NCBI GenBank assembly: GCA_013398015.1
Contig: VZRR01005727.1
Location: 940,719 to 1,004,718, forward strand
DNA: 64,000 nucleotides
Origin: Oreocharis arfaki
Taxonomy: Eukaryota; Chordata; Aves; Passeriformes; Paramythiidae
Direction of reading: 5' to 3'
Below the pieces are notes generated by a model that did no database searches, was not told the origin of the DNA, and was given only the letters and a program-made list of their open reading frames with translations. Made by a program: the position numbers and the translations under genes. Shown here piece after piece: positions 12,429-26,400 of the stretch; positions within the stretch are counted from its first letter, which is position 1, and each line of letters starts with the position of its first letter.

Positions 12429-12438
12429 CTGACGTCAG
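12429..12438. promoter_or_regulatory. Perfect palindromic CRE (CTGACGTCAG) in intron
   Basis: It contains TGACGTCA, the full cAMP response element bound by CREB/ATF family factors. It lies about 75 bases upstream (minus-strand sense) of the TATA-like box, a normal promoter spacing. The identical 10-mer recurs at 42217-42226 in the CpG-island promoter. Confidence 0.55.
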
Positions 12439-14374
12439 TGAAGGTGCACATAATTATGGAAACAGTGTTGGCAGAAAGTGCTGTTAAACATCATTAGAAC
12501 AAGTACTCATACCTACAATTCAGTTTTTATCATCTAGCAAATAGCCAAAAAATTGCAAAATAAAATAAACTTATTCACCTAAACTAACAGAAGATTTATT
12601 TTCATTTAGCAGCATCCTTCTACAGCTCATAACACATGAAAATTAACAAAAGAAGCCCTCAGTAAGTTTATAAGCAATTATGATTTTAAGCTTTGGAAAA
12701 GTAAATTGAGACATTGAGTAAAGACATGTGGAGATCAACCAAGAACAAGTTTTGCTTTTTCAGGTGGTCATGTTTACATAACGAAAAACCTGGAGGTGGC
12801 TTTTGAATTCTTCTTTTCAGAACCTCTTTGCTGAAAACAGTGATTCCAATCTAAGAAGCAGAGATACGCAGCTTATGCCAGATTAATCTTATGAGAAAAC
12901 CTAACTTTTAAAAAAAATCCAAAAGTAACAGTAATTAGCTTTTAATGCTTTTGTGGCAAACGTTCACCTTTAAAATCATGCCCTTCTAGCAGTTTTTAAA
13001 TTAATAATTTGTAATGGAATTACTGATGCAAATGCAGTGCATGTTTCATACAAACAAGGAAACTTATGAGAAATTGATCTACCCTTTAAAACTGTTTCTT
13101 AGTTTTCCCCAACAGAATTAAATTACCCCCACTGAAAGAATATGCCCTAGGCTTGCATTGTTACCCATTCTGGAAAATTAACTGAGTAAAAAAGTAGAAG
13201 ATTCATACCTGTCAGGGCTGAAAAGCTGCATACTTGCAACGTTCTAAATCAATTCACACAAGTACTTTGAAAAACTCATTCTGAGATTTAAAAGATTAAG
13301 TACTGCACCTCATACATGCACAATGTTAAAACACAATGTGCCACCATCATGGTAGATGGAAAACTGTGTTTTATTTACTGTAAATTTGGCTTCATATCTA
13401 ACATATGTGGAGGAGTCTTCACCCAAATAACTCAGAGGTGATCTCAAAACCCCCTGAATTTCCCCCAACTTCAGCAAGCAGCTGAAAGTTACACAAAACA
13501 AGTGAAGCCTTCTTCCTTTCAGTGCCTCTTTGCACTAGGTAGGGCCTGACAGTGCTCCACATTCAGTGCTTCTGTTCATTTGAACATAGATTGGCCTCCA
13601 CTGTACTTGGAGGTAAAACCAAAACCCATACTCATATAACAACAGCTCATAATACTAACAATACTCATAATTCCTATGAGTAGGTCAGGAACAACAAAAG
13701 CAAATGCATCAAACTTTTTCAGACTGAGATTTGAGAAAGCGCAGCCGTAATTTCTTTTACCAAGTTCATTTTGTTCTGAATTTGTATCATTTCAGGGGCA
13801 TCTAGGTACCACTACCTTCTCTGTGAAAAGTCTGCCAGCACCCTCACTGAAAGCAAGAGTGCATAGAAGACATTTTGAAAACACGTATCTTAAATCTTAC
13901 ATCTTCTGCTACCCTGAAGTGTATGTATATAAATTAGGAGATATTGTCATTTTGTAGAAGAAAACAATTATCTCAAAGAATTATACTGTCATTCACCAAA
14001 TCTAAAAAATATACTGTCCCAGCTTTTTCAAATATGGCTGAAATATGAGACTGAAAGACTAACTTAAAACTTTGAAATTGATTCACAGAAATAATTCTAA
14101 GAAAAAAACAGTGTGAAACAAGGTTTTCACTTTTATTGTGTTTGTACTTTTATTCAAGGCAGTACATTTCTGTATTCAGAATTTTTCAAATATAAGAGTT
14201 GTACTTGGGAAAACAGAAATATGTCCCTTCCTGTATTTTAGAAAAGAAAGAGGTGTTACTCCAATTTGAAGAGTGCATTGACTTATTAAGTCAAGAGTCA
14301 GAAGAAAGCAGCTCAAAAATCTCTTAAGCCCATGGAGCAGTTTCACAGTGAGATTGCTTGGCTGCCTTACCAAC

Positions 14375-14465
14375 CTTTGTCACGAGGTGGGTCCTCGGGC
14401 AGGTCCACATCAAGCATGAGATCATCATCTTCAAGATCACATGAATCAAGATTATTCAAGATATC
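14375..14465 (-). CDS. CCSER2: CCSER2 coding exon 3 (residues 546-575)
   Basis: This 91-nt exon encodes DILNNLDSCDLEDDDLMLDV followed by DLPEDPPRDK, an acidic segment shared by CCSER family members (CCSER1 has a similar LNNL..C.L.DDDLMLDL run, from memory). The acceptor is TTTCTTGCAG just right of 14465. The exon must end at 14375 in phase 1 to join the next exon in frame. That uses the weak donor GTTGGT at 14374, although a stronger GTAAGG lies four bases further on. The length and spacing relative to the mammalian protein agree only with the upstream donor. Confidence 0.92.
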
Positions 14466-17400
14466 CTGCAAGAAAGGAGAAGTGAGATACAGCTGCTTCC
14501 ATGATATTTCATTTACCCTACCATCACAACAAGCTTTGTTACATTTTTATCATGTACACATCCAATGTTACCAGCAGCTCCTCTCCTCAGAGGTGAAGAT
14601 CAGGTAGAGACCATCTATACAAACAACAATCATCACACCTCTGCTAACAGGGCACAGTAACAGTGCTAGATGAAACAAAGATGGATTAAAACACTTTTCT
14701 GCCTGATGCCTATGGAACACTACACAGACTTTTTTATTCATTAATATCCGGCCTTTGTCGCAGTTGGAAGCATTTTGAAACTCAATTACTTTGTTTACTT
14801 AGGATTCAAAACAGCGTTGTGAAGAGATGATGTTAAATCCCCTTATTTCAGCTCTCATATTATCATGAAATCATTGAAAGGGAGTGGGGGAAACCTACGT
14901 TATCTTGACTTTTTGGGACAACAAGGCTTCAAACATGCTATTATGAGCACTAAACTCTGCTTCTTTTTGTCTTTGAGACTGGTTAATGTAAAGCTGTTCC
15001 TAAAGAGACTAACAAAGCATCACATTGCAAAGGTGTGCTAATGGCACAAGAAAAATGCAATGAAGTGTTAGTGCTAAATGAATTACACATATTACATATA
15101 ATAAGGTATATTAAAGGACTGCAATGAGGGCAAGCCCAGTCAGTGTTAAAAAGACAGAGACTGACCCCTCTTGCTTTAAGAATACCAAGAGGAAGAGAAA
15201 CTGAGGAGGTCAAAGCTGTGGAACACCCAGCTCACAGTGCAGCCAGACACTGCTGGACAGCCACAGCAGCCTGGGCAGACAACCCAGACACCCTTTCACT
15301 TCATTACTCAGAGAAAACTAAACTTACTAACACCAAGTGACTAACACAAAGCAGGTCTGAGGAACTGCTGTGGATATCCAGCTCCAACTCTTGAGCTCCC
15401 AGTAAAAGTCAGGCCTTCAAGGCCCGAGACCAGACTCGGGCACTTCAGATCGGCCTCTTTCCTAACAGCAGAAACGCAGATTTTTCTTAGCATTATCAGC
15501 TACCCCTAAAGGTGATGCCCGGCATCAATACTGAAAAATTTACCAAATGGTTAAGTCAAATAAGTGTTTTATAATTATTTCTCATAGTAATGTGATCATT
15601 AAATATTTAAGTGAATACTTGCATATAGGTTATGAACACACTGCAAAACAATATTCCCCTGACTATCATTTGTTACATTTGCTTTGTCACAGGTGAAAAA
15701 GAAGAACAATAACAGGGATTTGTCTGAAATGTTGCTTCAGCTGTTCCTCAGCAGCCTTCCCACAGCGCTCACAAAGCACTACTGTATCTTATTATAAGCA
15801 GTGACAAGAGCTAAGTATATTTTAAGATTTTGGGAAGGGTTGGGTTGTGACACAGAACATTAAACATTTTGTATTTCTGCAGGGCAAGTTATTTACTGAC
15901 TTAGGAGGGAGAGTGTGAGATGAAAATAGTTAATACACACTTTGTAAAACATGAGCAATATAAAGAAAAGATGGAATACTTGAGACAAAACCACCTGTTT
16001 CCCTCGTATTTCAAAGTCCTATCTAAATTGCTTTGTCCACAAATAGCATTCTAGGTACTTACAGGAAAAAAACAGAAAAACCTACACAGCAAGGCATTGG
16101 GAATAGTAATAAATCCAACTATGGAAAAGCTTCACAAAAAAATGGAAGTCATTTAAATGAAACATGGATTTAATATTTGGGGCAACAAAATGCCTGCATA
16201 TTTTTGGTACTTTTGCTTCCATTTCTTTATATTTTTCCAGGAACCTGAAGTTTTTTACCTAATGTGTGTTTTTTTACACAACTCTGCAAAACACAGGCAT
16301 GCTTGAGAGGAAGTTTTGGGTTGCTAGTTGATAAATTGTTTCTATGCCATACTTTCATCTTCCAAATTAGTGTGAACAAGCATTATTTTCTTCTACTGCA
16401 AGAAATTTAATGAGCATGACAAATAAAATGGCAACAGTAGCCACAAACACAAAAGAAAGCGGAAAAGCTTTGCCACTGCTGTGCAAATATATTTAAAAAT
16501 GCACAATATAAAAACATAATATGCCAGAGTGTTTACTAATAAACCTAGATAAACCACCTTACTACTCTGAATCAGAACTTTGGAAGCCTAATGGTGTCAG
16601 AGAAGGTCAGTATTTGAGATTCCAAACATACTTTCCTGTCAACAGCACGTTTCATTATGCTTCCCTAATTATACATTCTTCATCACGCTGAGGAAACTCC
16701 AGGAAAGGAAACACCATGCTACAAAAAAACCCCACAACTGCAAATACCAAGACTCCGTAATCACTGGGCCATGTGTGAATGCACTTTGAGCATTTTCCCC
16801 TGCGAGCTACTTGGAAAACACAGTATACAATGTGTTAGCAATGTCATCCTGAAATAGCTATAAGACAAAGTACAAGTTTCAGCAGCACATTAGTGCGTTA
16901 AAAAAAATAAAATTTAGATACTTCCATTGCTATTCTTTCCAGTGCATAAGGAACTGCAGCTAATTATATGGGAACAGCATAGTTAGTAATGTGTGCTTAA
17001 CAGCAATTAGCATCATGAAGTGATTCTAGGCAATGAGCTCAAACAGAACAGGAAATAAAAAAATTCTTTCAAAGTGCATCAGCTCCAACCCTACAAAATA
17101 TTACACGTTTCAGCAATTATTACAAGTTACAGAAAAAGAAGAATACCATTTTATTTGTACAGGTGAAAAGAATAATGTATATGAAAAGGGGTATGTTTTT
17201 CACAAGGCTGATTCAGCACTAGATTTTCAAGCTGGTACAACCTAGGAAGAGACTGAGTTTGGGACTGTGAAGTCCCAGGTCAAACTGCAATGCTGTCCCC
17301 AAGCTCTCTCTCCACAAAGCTTTTCCACTGGACACAGGCCGTGGTGCTTAGTTTGCTCCTGCAGTAGGACAGGGAAAGCATTAAGTGAGACAGATGGTGT

Positions 17401-20400
17401 GTGAGTCCTGGTGTAAGAACTGAGCAACTGAGCACCCCAACAGCAGGGAACCCTCATAACTGCCTAAGGAGAAGGGTCAAAGCTAAAAGAGGCAAGGGCA
17501 AGGCACACCACGTGTGTGTCATTACACCACATCCAGCAAGTTCACTTCAATGTCCTGCAAACCCTTTCTGGAGTGATTGTCCTCAGGTGCTGTGTTTTAT
17601 CCCAGGTTCACCAAGCACATTTCAACAGCTCCCCTGCAACAGCTTGGGATTTAACCCAATTCGTTGGATGCATGGAGCTCAGCACCTCTTCCTGGAGGGG
17701 CATAACAACATCAAGACCAACGCTTTGAAGACTGAGGAACTCTGTGTAGAAGAGGTGCTTTTGCACTGGAAATTTCATCGTAAATTCCTGTTCACCATAA
17801 CAAACTGGAGTGCAAAATATTCTTTTTAAAAAGCCCAGTTTTTACAAATTCCTCATGCAATGTGCATCGTAAGCTTTTTCTTCCACTGCAGAGCACTATT
17901 TTTCAGTCCACCAACCAACCTGAGTTCAATTCAGCTCAACAGCTGGACCTAGGCAAGAGGCCTGATTCTCAGCTTTCCAATTTCTTGAGCTGAGAATCGT
18001 AAGGTTATAATGAAACCAAATAAAGCATAAAAAACCCAAAACAGAAGACAGATAGATACTTGCATTTTCTCCCTACTAAACATAAAAATGTTGACCAGTG
18101 GAATTTTATAACACAATGTATATTACAGTGGAATAAAGAAAAAAAAATAAGTCAGGCATTGAGGTTAGTGCAAAAACACAAAGCAATTCCAGATAAACAG
18201 CCCTCAAACAATTAATTTCAGAGAATGTTACCAGAATTGAGAATAGTCTGAGCTCAAACTACCAATGACAACTTAGGATATTTTGCTGGAAAAGCAATTG
18301 CTTTGAGGGAGTCATGAACTGGTGGCGAGTATTAGGGACAATGTTTCACTTGTTTCCACAACTCAGAATCTCAGACCTCAGTCATTTGTTCCACCTCTAG
18401 GAAGCAGACAGATAAAGGATAATAACTAATTCTTTTCATTACTGATTTAGTTACTCAGGTCTTGCTCCTGATGAGGATGAAAAAAGACCACAGTAGAAGA
18501 TAAGCACGAGGAAAGGGAGAGAACTACAGGAGAATCTGGCCAAAAAGCTCAAGCAAAGGGAAGCACTCGAGAGCAGCACAGAAACCAACAAACCATCATT
18601 TGAAGTGCTTGAGGAATGAAAAAAGGAAGTGGCTTTTAAAAACAAACACAAAACAGACTGGGTCAATCAGTCATCTGAAGGGCAGTTAAAGGATACCTGC
18701 CAAAGTCAAACACAATTCAAGGCTGACTGAAGAAAAGAGGGAAATCTCGAGGGTCTTCCTCTGTGCTATTTTCAGCATTGGACAACATCCAAGATGGAGA
18801 TAAATAAAGCAACAGGAAGCCCCCAAAAGGCAACGTTATATAGGAACTGAACAGAACTCTTAAGTGAAGGCAGAAAACACAGAGGAAAAGCACACAGTGT
18901 ACTATAGGGCTGAAGAGAAAAACCCACTGTAAATGAAGTCTTTAAAACAGAGAAAACCATCCAGGGAAGAGGTGGGATAGAACTCTGCAGGTTACCAAAG
19001 ACAGGACAGGAAAGGAGTACACTGTGCAAGTCACATTTAAGATAATTGGGCCAAAACAAGCATTCTGTAATTTTGCCCATGCTCCGTAACTGAAAGTTGC
19101 TGTGACAACAAACGTAACAAGAACTCGGTTTTGAAAATCTGAAACATTTTTGCTTTAACCATTAAGTAGAATGGTCTTGAGTAAAGATTTACTGCTCTAG
19201 AAAACATTTTTATAGAGGCATTGCATGTTCTACCTAGACTTACTGAAGGTATAGAGGAATTCATTATTAGCTTAAGTTACTATATGCTGTATCTGAAGAA
19301 TCTATACTTGCTCTCTTTTAATTTTTTTTAAAATGTAAAATCAGACCTCAGACTGTAAAAAATCTAAAATTCAATAACACAACTGGAGAAGAAAACCAGA
19401 ATTATTAGCCATTCTGTTGAGACTTCACCAATTCCTAAGCAACAGCACTTTCAAACACACAGCCCAAGCTACACGTAGCACCACAAGCAGCATTCCTTGA
19501 GTGCCATCTAGCCTCTAGCAGTAAGGAAAGCTGAACAGGGGAAAGCACTGGAACCATCTTTCTACAGAATTCCAGCAAAATTTAAGATTTTATAATTTTT
19601 TTTTTTAATGGGCTGGTGCTTTTAAGCAGAGAGTTTCTTGTTTACTTTTAACCACAATCACAGAAAGCGGTCAGCAGTGAGCATAAATAGTGACAGAGGA
19701 GGAGGAAAAGCAATCCTTCCTACTCACTGCTTCCAGGCTGTTTGCACAAAAAGGCTACCAATACCAGAAGTGCAGCATTGCTTTTACAGTTTATCTAACC
19801 AACAATGGAATATTTTACACTATTAAGCAAAAAGTAATTCCTACAGCTACTCTTAACAGGTAGAAATAATTGTGAATGATTCTCACTCCCCTGACCTGAA
19901 CCTGTATTAAACATACAATGTTTGGCTTAAAGGAAAATAGAGAGGCTTCAAATAATTCCCAGCTGAGAAAGGAACCAAACGATAACCTCAGAGGAACAGC
20001 ATGGGCATGGCTGTACCAAGAGCTCAGTTATTTCCTCTGTGCAAGAGTTTTAATTCTACCTAGTGAGACTTTTGGAGTAACCTGGATATGACACATTACA
20101 CAGCATTAATGTGTTCTATTCTTACACAGCCAGCTTAATATACTTGTTTCTAATTAAAACCAAAACAATCCTCAAATACCTCCAAACTGCTTTGGGGTGA
20201 TTCTATTTTGACCAATCTCTCCATGAGCTGCTAACAACACAGGAAGGATTCCCTCACTCACTGCACTGTATATACTGCAAAAGTGTATTTATGCCACATG
20301 ACCCTGATACATTTTAACTGTGAATGAAGAGCACAAAACCTCAGAACCAGCTCACACATGGATATGCAGTCACTAACTCATACAGAACACATTCCTTACA

Positions 20401-23400
20401 GCCTGGGAAATAAATCAAGTGCTAACTTCCACCAGTGCTAGCTCCCATATTTCACACACACCACAGCAGCTGCCTCACTCTCTCCCTCTCTCCACCACAC
20501 AAATCCAAAGGCGTAATTAATGGATGCCACGAACAGAACACACGAGTACAAGTGAAGTTGCCTCACGTGGTTTTACCAGCCAAAACAGCATGAGAAGATT
20601 TACTGTGTCAGGTCTGAAGGAAGCAGCTCTTGAAGGCATGTAAGCTTTCCCATCCCAAAGGAAAAAAGATAATTTGCCATAAAAGGTTGTTCACAAAATG
20701 TCACGCCTCTCACACCAGTATCATAAGAGGTCTGTGAACTGTAATAGTCACATAACCTCTCAATAATGTTTGACAGCAGGGACACCTACACCACACAGGA
20801 CAGACAGAAGTGCCATCTCATTAAGTAATTCAGTTTCTCACCCCCTTGCCTTGCTGTTATACTTAAACTCTGAAGTTCAAGACTAGAGCAGAGGTGGGAC
20901 AGTAGATGGCAGCTATTTCCACTCTAAAATCAGTCTCTAATTTCATGACATTTCCTTTCTCTGCCATGAGCAGAAAACTGCCTGCCAGCAAACTCCACCA
21001 AAGGAATGGCTGAGGAGCTGACAGAACACACTGAAATGAGTTTGTGCTCTTAGTTCTGTATTGACAAGCAACAACACAGACTGAATTTTTGAGAGCAGTT
21101 GCAGTTTTCTACTAAAAAGGTGGACATACTAATCAAGGATGCTCTCCCATTACTTTAGTATGTTCACAAATATTATCTGTTCACAATGAAGATTAAAGGC
21201 AAAAAGGTGACACTGACTTTGGAGGCTTTGAACTCAGAACCAAGCAGTCTAGTGGTTTTCCAAGCATAAATTTTTAGGCATAGGCTTCTTAGAAATGAAG
21301 AAGATGAAAAACAAATTACACAGATTTCTATACTTGTATTACTGGAAAAATGAAAACCATGAAGTCAGAACCATACAATTTAAGCAAATCAGAATAATTT
21401 TCGTCAGATTCTGGAACATGATGTGAACATGTTGGGACAAGAGAGCTTGGAACTCAGACATGAACTTAGGAGCTTAAACAGAGGTTACCAACTACAGCAA
21501 CTTCCAATAAGCAGCTTCCAATGAAAAAGAGCTTTCAAAGCTGACACGTGTACTAGATTCCAATCCCAGAATCACTATATACCTGAACAGGAAGTTTGAC
21601 CACAGAAATGGCAGCTGCCCAGATTATGTATTTCCACTAAATCCTTCTGTATCCCAAGTAAAAACTCACACATTGTTTGTCATTTTCTAGAATGCATCAG
21701 TAAAAGCTAAAATCTCAGAGACTTCCTGTGCTACTGTGATATCTCTTGCCAAGAGAAATATCAGCCTAGCCCAAAGTCAGGCTTTCAGGTAAAGGAGTGT
21801 GAAGGACCAGTGAATTATTCAATTTGTCCTACAGGACAGAATTTCTTTGGTGATGAAGGCAAATAATGAAAATTCTCTGAGTAGAGGCAGAAAATAGAAC
21901 TCCACGTTGCCATCCCTCATTAGTCATGCTGGATGTTCTCCACTATGTTGGGCACGGAGGGAAATGTTGAAGGAGGGACAACAAAAATTGCAAAGTATGT
22001 GATGCTCTCTGGGTTCACTCTCAGTCACTCCCAGGAGCCACAGACACTTTGTACACTGTATCCACACCCAGTGAGGAGTATCTGCCACTAAGGATTTCCA
22101 TCACTGCCTCCACACCCACATCAGGTGACTTCTGAAGAGCATTTACCTTGGTTTGACTGAACACCTCCTGAGCAGACAAAACTACCTCCCCCTCCACTGG
22201 CACTACAGCCTTGTGCACATTCTCACAGTGTCATTCCTCTGACACACTGATGAATCCTGGTATCCACTCACACACCTATAGAGAGAGGTTGCCCAGTTTC
22301 CTCCTCCATGGTCCTGTTCTGTCAGATAAACTTGGCAGCTGCAAGCAAGACTAAAATCTCTGAGGTTTTACAGGCTTGGCAGGCAGCAAAAAGGCAACAA
22401 CTACTTCGAAATCCAAATTACTCCAATATAGGTATATAACAAGATTCCCTAAGACTAGGACAATTATACTTAATTAATTATGCCACAAGAATAATGTCTT
22501 CTCCCTATTTTCAATCTCACACCCTCACTAGAGTACTGGGCATCTAGTAGTGTCATCAGTTCTCACTGTACCACATCCACTAGCAAAAAAAAAAAAAATT
22601 AAAAACTCTCTAACCACAAACAAAACTGTAAATCTGTATTTATTAATGTCATCATGATTTTTAGTCAAAATGGCACCGACTAAGGTGAAATAATCCTTTG
22701 CTCTCAGGCACAGAACAAACTCAGACCTTTCTTAGAGAAGTGCTCAACTGAAGTACACAAATCACTTTTATGAAGCATCATGGGAGCACAAAATGCAATT
22801 AATTCTCTGTATTAACTTCACCTTTTGTATTCTAAGAAAGGAGGAAATGCAGTAAGTCAACACTGTTCACCTGGGTACAGCCTGTCAAGAAATATGTGCC
22901 TTTTTAATGCTGTTCTCTGCTTTGAGAAAGATCATCATTGTTCTTTGCAAGATAAAAAGAGAAAAAAGAACTACATTTCAACTGGCTCATTAGATGAAAG
23001 GCTTTTAATGTGTGCTTCTTGTAACTAGCTTGCACCTGAAGGACTCATGTCACGACTACTCTTTTACAAAGTTATGGCAAAAAAAGAAGTTTGTGTCGAG
23101 AAAAGATTACATACTTTTACATTATCTCAAGCTTACTTGTACTTCTGTTTTCATTACAGCTGTAACCAAACATCCCAAAATTTAAAAAGCCCGGCTTCTC
23201 TCAGAACAAGAGATAGTGTTTTGGCATTAACCTCCTGAAAAGAAAGTTCAGCCAAAGAAAGGAAGGTGGGTAGAAGGCAATACCAAGAACACTTCACTCT
23301 AAGGAAATAAATGTATTAGAACTGCACACATTACAAGTCTGAATTCAGGTTAATTAATTACTCATTTAAGAAATCAAACTGGCAATTTAAACCTTACTAT

Positions 23401-26400
23401 AAAGTCATTTTGAGAAGTGAATTATCTTTAAAATTAACATAATTAACACTAAATTACTTGTAAATACCTAAATTACTGAAAGACATTAATGACCGAACTA
23501 AACAATTCTATTTTAGCAAGTTTGTTTTCTCTAAGAAGTAGAGCATATTTCACTGAATAACAGTGCTTCAGGAACCAGAAGCATTCTGCCCAGTCTCAAA
23601 AACTAATTCAGATCTGCCCTTCCCCAAGTTCCAGTCACAAAGGGGAAAAACTGTAACAAAGAACAACAACAGAAATGTTACAAGATTTCAAAAATTGCCT
23701 GGAAGAAGAGAAAAATGTAACTATTTCACACTCTGGCTAAAATTCTGGCCATGTGTCAAACTGATTCATTCCAATGAGATCCAGATTTCATCCCAAGAGC
23801 AATTAAATTCTCAGCAAAGCAGTTAAAACCCATCTGTCTCTTCAAGCCAGATTTCAATTATTATTCCATAATCCTATGCCCTTATAATTACACTGATGTT
23901 CACTCTGCACATGCCCAAAAATACCGGCTTTATTTACTTCAGGAGAAATTAACACAGCACAAAGAGTCACATTGCTACTGGAGCCTACAGGAAAAAGGGG
24001 GCAGAGGACTTGATCTGATAGTACAGGAAACACTCCGAAAGTTTCCTGTCCAAACCTACAGGCCCAAATGAAACTGCTTCAAAAGGAATGAAAAAACCAA
24101 AATCACAATGCAACAATTTGTCCTCTAGAGAATATTACAGAAAGAAGCCAAAATTATTGGAATGTTTTCAGTTTCAAGTTTTACTTCTTGCAGACTTTGA
24201 GCACTAGAATATTGTAGCATCTTTAAAAACAAGCAGATCCCTCAGAACAATAACAGCTGTACTATCTATGCACAGCTTCTCAATGCAAATAAGGACTTGC
24301 CAAAAATATTCAAAACTTCACTCTGAACAAACACATATAACATACTATCACTGTTTCTCAAGTGTCTATTTAATGCACTGGAGAAGAGAGAACACCTCAA
24401 ACCTTGCTACAAGAAGAGAGGGCAAGCAAAGGAGCCATGAGACTCCAGTCAGGATGCCTGTCTGAGGCTACACTGCTTACACATATGGTGAACGGTATTT
24501 TCAGACAAAAATTAATGAAAACAAATCTAGCAAGGCTGATACACTAAACTACAACCAGGAGTTGTACCTCACACTGCTGAGCAGCTTTCTGCCATGAAAC
24601 AGTAAAAGAACTAGGCATTACAGTCAGCGACTGAGACCCAGGGCAGGAGCAAACAGCACAGCTAAAATCAAGTGAGAGCACCCATAGATAAATATTGCCC
24701 TTGTTGCTAATGTACAGAGCCATCAACTGCTCTGCTAAGCATCACTCTGCTCACACAGAACTGAGCAGAAGCAGCACCAGCGGCTTGGTGCTCAGCAGCA
24801 AAAACCAGCTGTTGAAATGAGTATAAAGAACACCCACAAAATCAGTGCTCAGAAATTTGAATGGAGTTCAGCACTTAAAAAGTTAACAAAGTGATTTGTT
24901 GACTTTAAAACCGGAAATGGAACAACAATAGGGATAGTGGAATAAGGTATTTTCTGTTATGCAATTAGACAGTAAAAGTATTTTCATCCTTACAAAAAAC
25001 CCCACACATTTCCTACCACGTTCTAAGTCCCTGTTATGACATTTATTTCGATGTGTGTGACTCTCAAACCTCCAACACTGGATTGTACATGTTCTCCATA
25101 GCTAAGTGAAGAACAACAGAAGAACTGTAGTAAAAGAGGCCAAATTTATTTTATCCTTCGCCCCCATGTCTTTATAACCAAGATGTACTGATAATAGCAA
25201 AGATATTGGCTTTTCTGCTCCCCAAAAAGGAACAAGAAGCTTCACAGGCCAGCAAAAGTTCCTTCTGTTGCCTTCCTGTGCCAGTTCTCATTTCAGAAGC
25301 CCAGTTAAAATCCCTTTTTCAAAAGCTGCCCTTTCAAAGATGGTCCAAACACTCCTAATCTAAGATCACCCAATGAGAGCTGCACTGCCCTCTGTGGAAA
25401 AGCTTAGGAAAAGCATTTAGCATTTAGTATTTGTTGATACTAAGATGGATACAGCTTAAAAGCCTAACAAAACAACAGCAGGACGGAAAAGAGGAAGAAA
25501 AAGGCAAATTGGGCCCAAAACATGACCAATTACTCACCACACAGTTCCCTGAATTGCTACTCAGCTGCACTGCTTCTACTCACCCCAGCCTGATGCCACG
25601 GGAACTCCAGAGCTACAGCTTTGGTGACTGCCCTGGAAATACTAAATCCAAGGGGCAGGCAGGCTGGCATTAGCCCAAGCACTCCAAATTCTTAAATCTG
25701 ACTCTCATCAATTGGATTTTGACACACAGATATGAACTGCTTTTAAGTCACCACACTAGAGGATAGAAACTGCATAATTTGATCACGTATTTCCCAGCAA
25801 TCAAAACATCTGACGTGTTGACTAATCACAATAATTATTCTCAATGCCTTCACATTTTTGTCTTTATACTCCTTGATTGCAGAGAAAAGGAAAAACATGG
25901 AACAAAAGCTTAACAAGAGCACAGTTTTTCAGAAATAATGAAAAACTGCGTCAGAAATTCTTCTGCATCTTCAGATTACAAAAGATCACTGTTTAATCGT
26001 TAGGCTAAAGAAATCAAATATATCATAATTTCTACCAAAACCAACAAGTACAGGAAAAAAAACAAAACAAATCCCACTACTAAGAGGCAATTCAACACAT
26101 CAGAGCTACATTTTCCCCCACAAAACCCAAGCTACTGAAAATACACCTCTGCCTTGAAAAAATAAAACATGCTATTGATGCTTTTGTCATTCAGATAAAA
26201 GGCACAGTGCAGCAAGCCCTGAAATTCTGGAAAAGCACTAACAGGATAAAAATCAAAATGGGTGGAAACAACACATGATTTTCCAGATTCACCATCAAGT
26301 CTTACAATCTTCTCCTCTCTCTACTTCCTCACAAACTAGTAATACATTCTCCCATTTTTAACCCCTCTCTAAAAACTATTTACTTTCAATAAAGAAAGAA

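Larger units (their letters stand above)
11361..14374 (-). other. CCSER2 intron between coding exons 3 and 4
   Basis: About 3 kb, mostly AT-rich, apart from the GC-rich block at about 12.10-12.44 kb that holds the candidate internal promoter and first exon. I saw no other gene or transposon. Confidence 0.65.

Noticed and set aside
17401..17829. 142-codon plus-strand open frame in intron
   Set aside because: It needs a non-ATG start, has no recognisable domain or splice context, and one frame of this length is expected by chance in 64 kb.
22021..22218. Minus-strand frame with a protein-like Val/Glu-rich sequence
   Set aside because: I considered a retroviral or repeat remnant but saw no diagnostic motif, no LTR structure and no continuing frame on either side.
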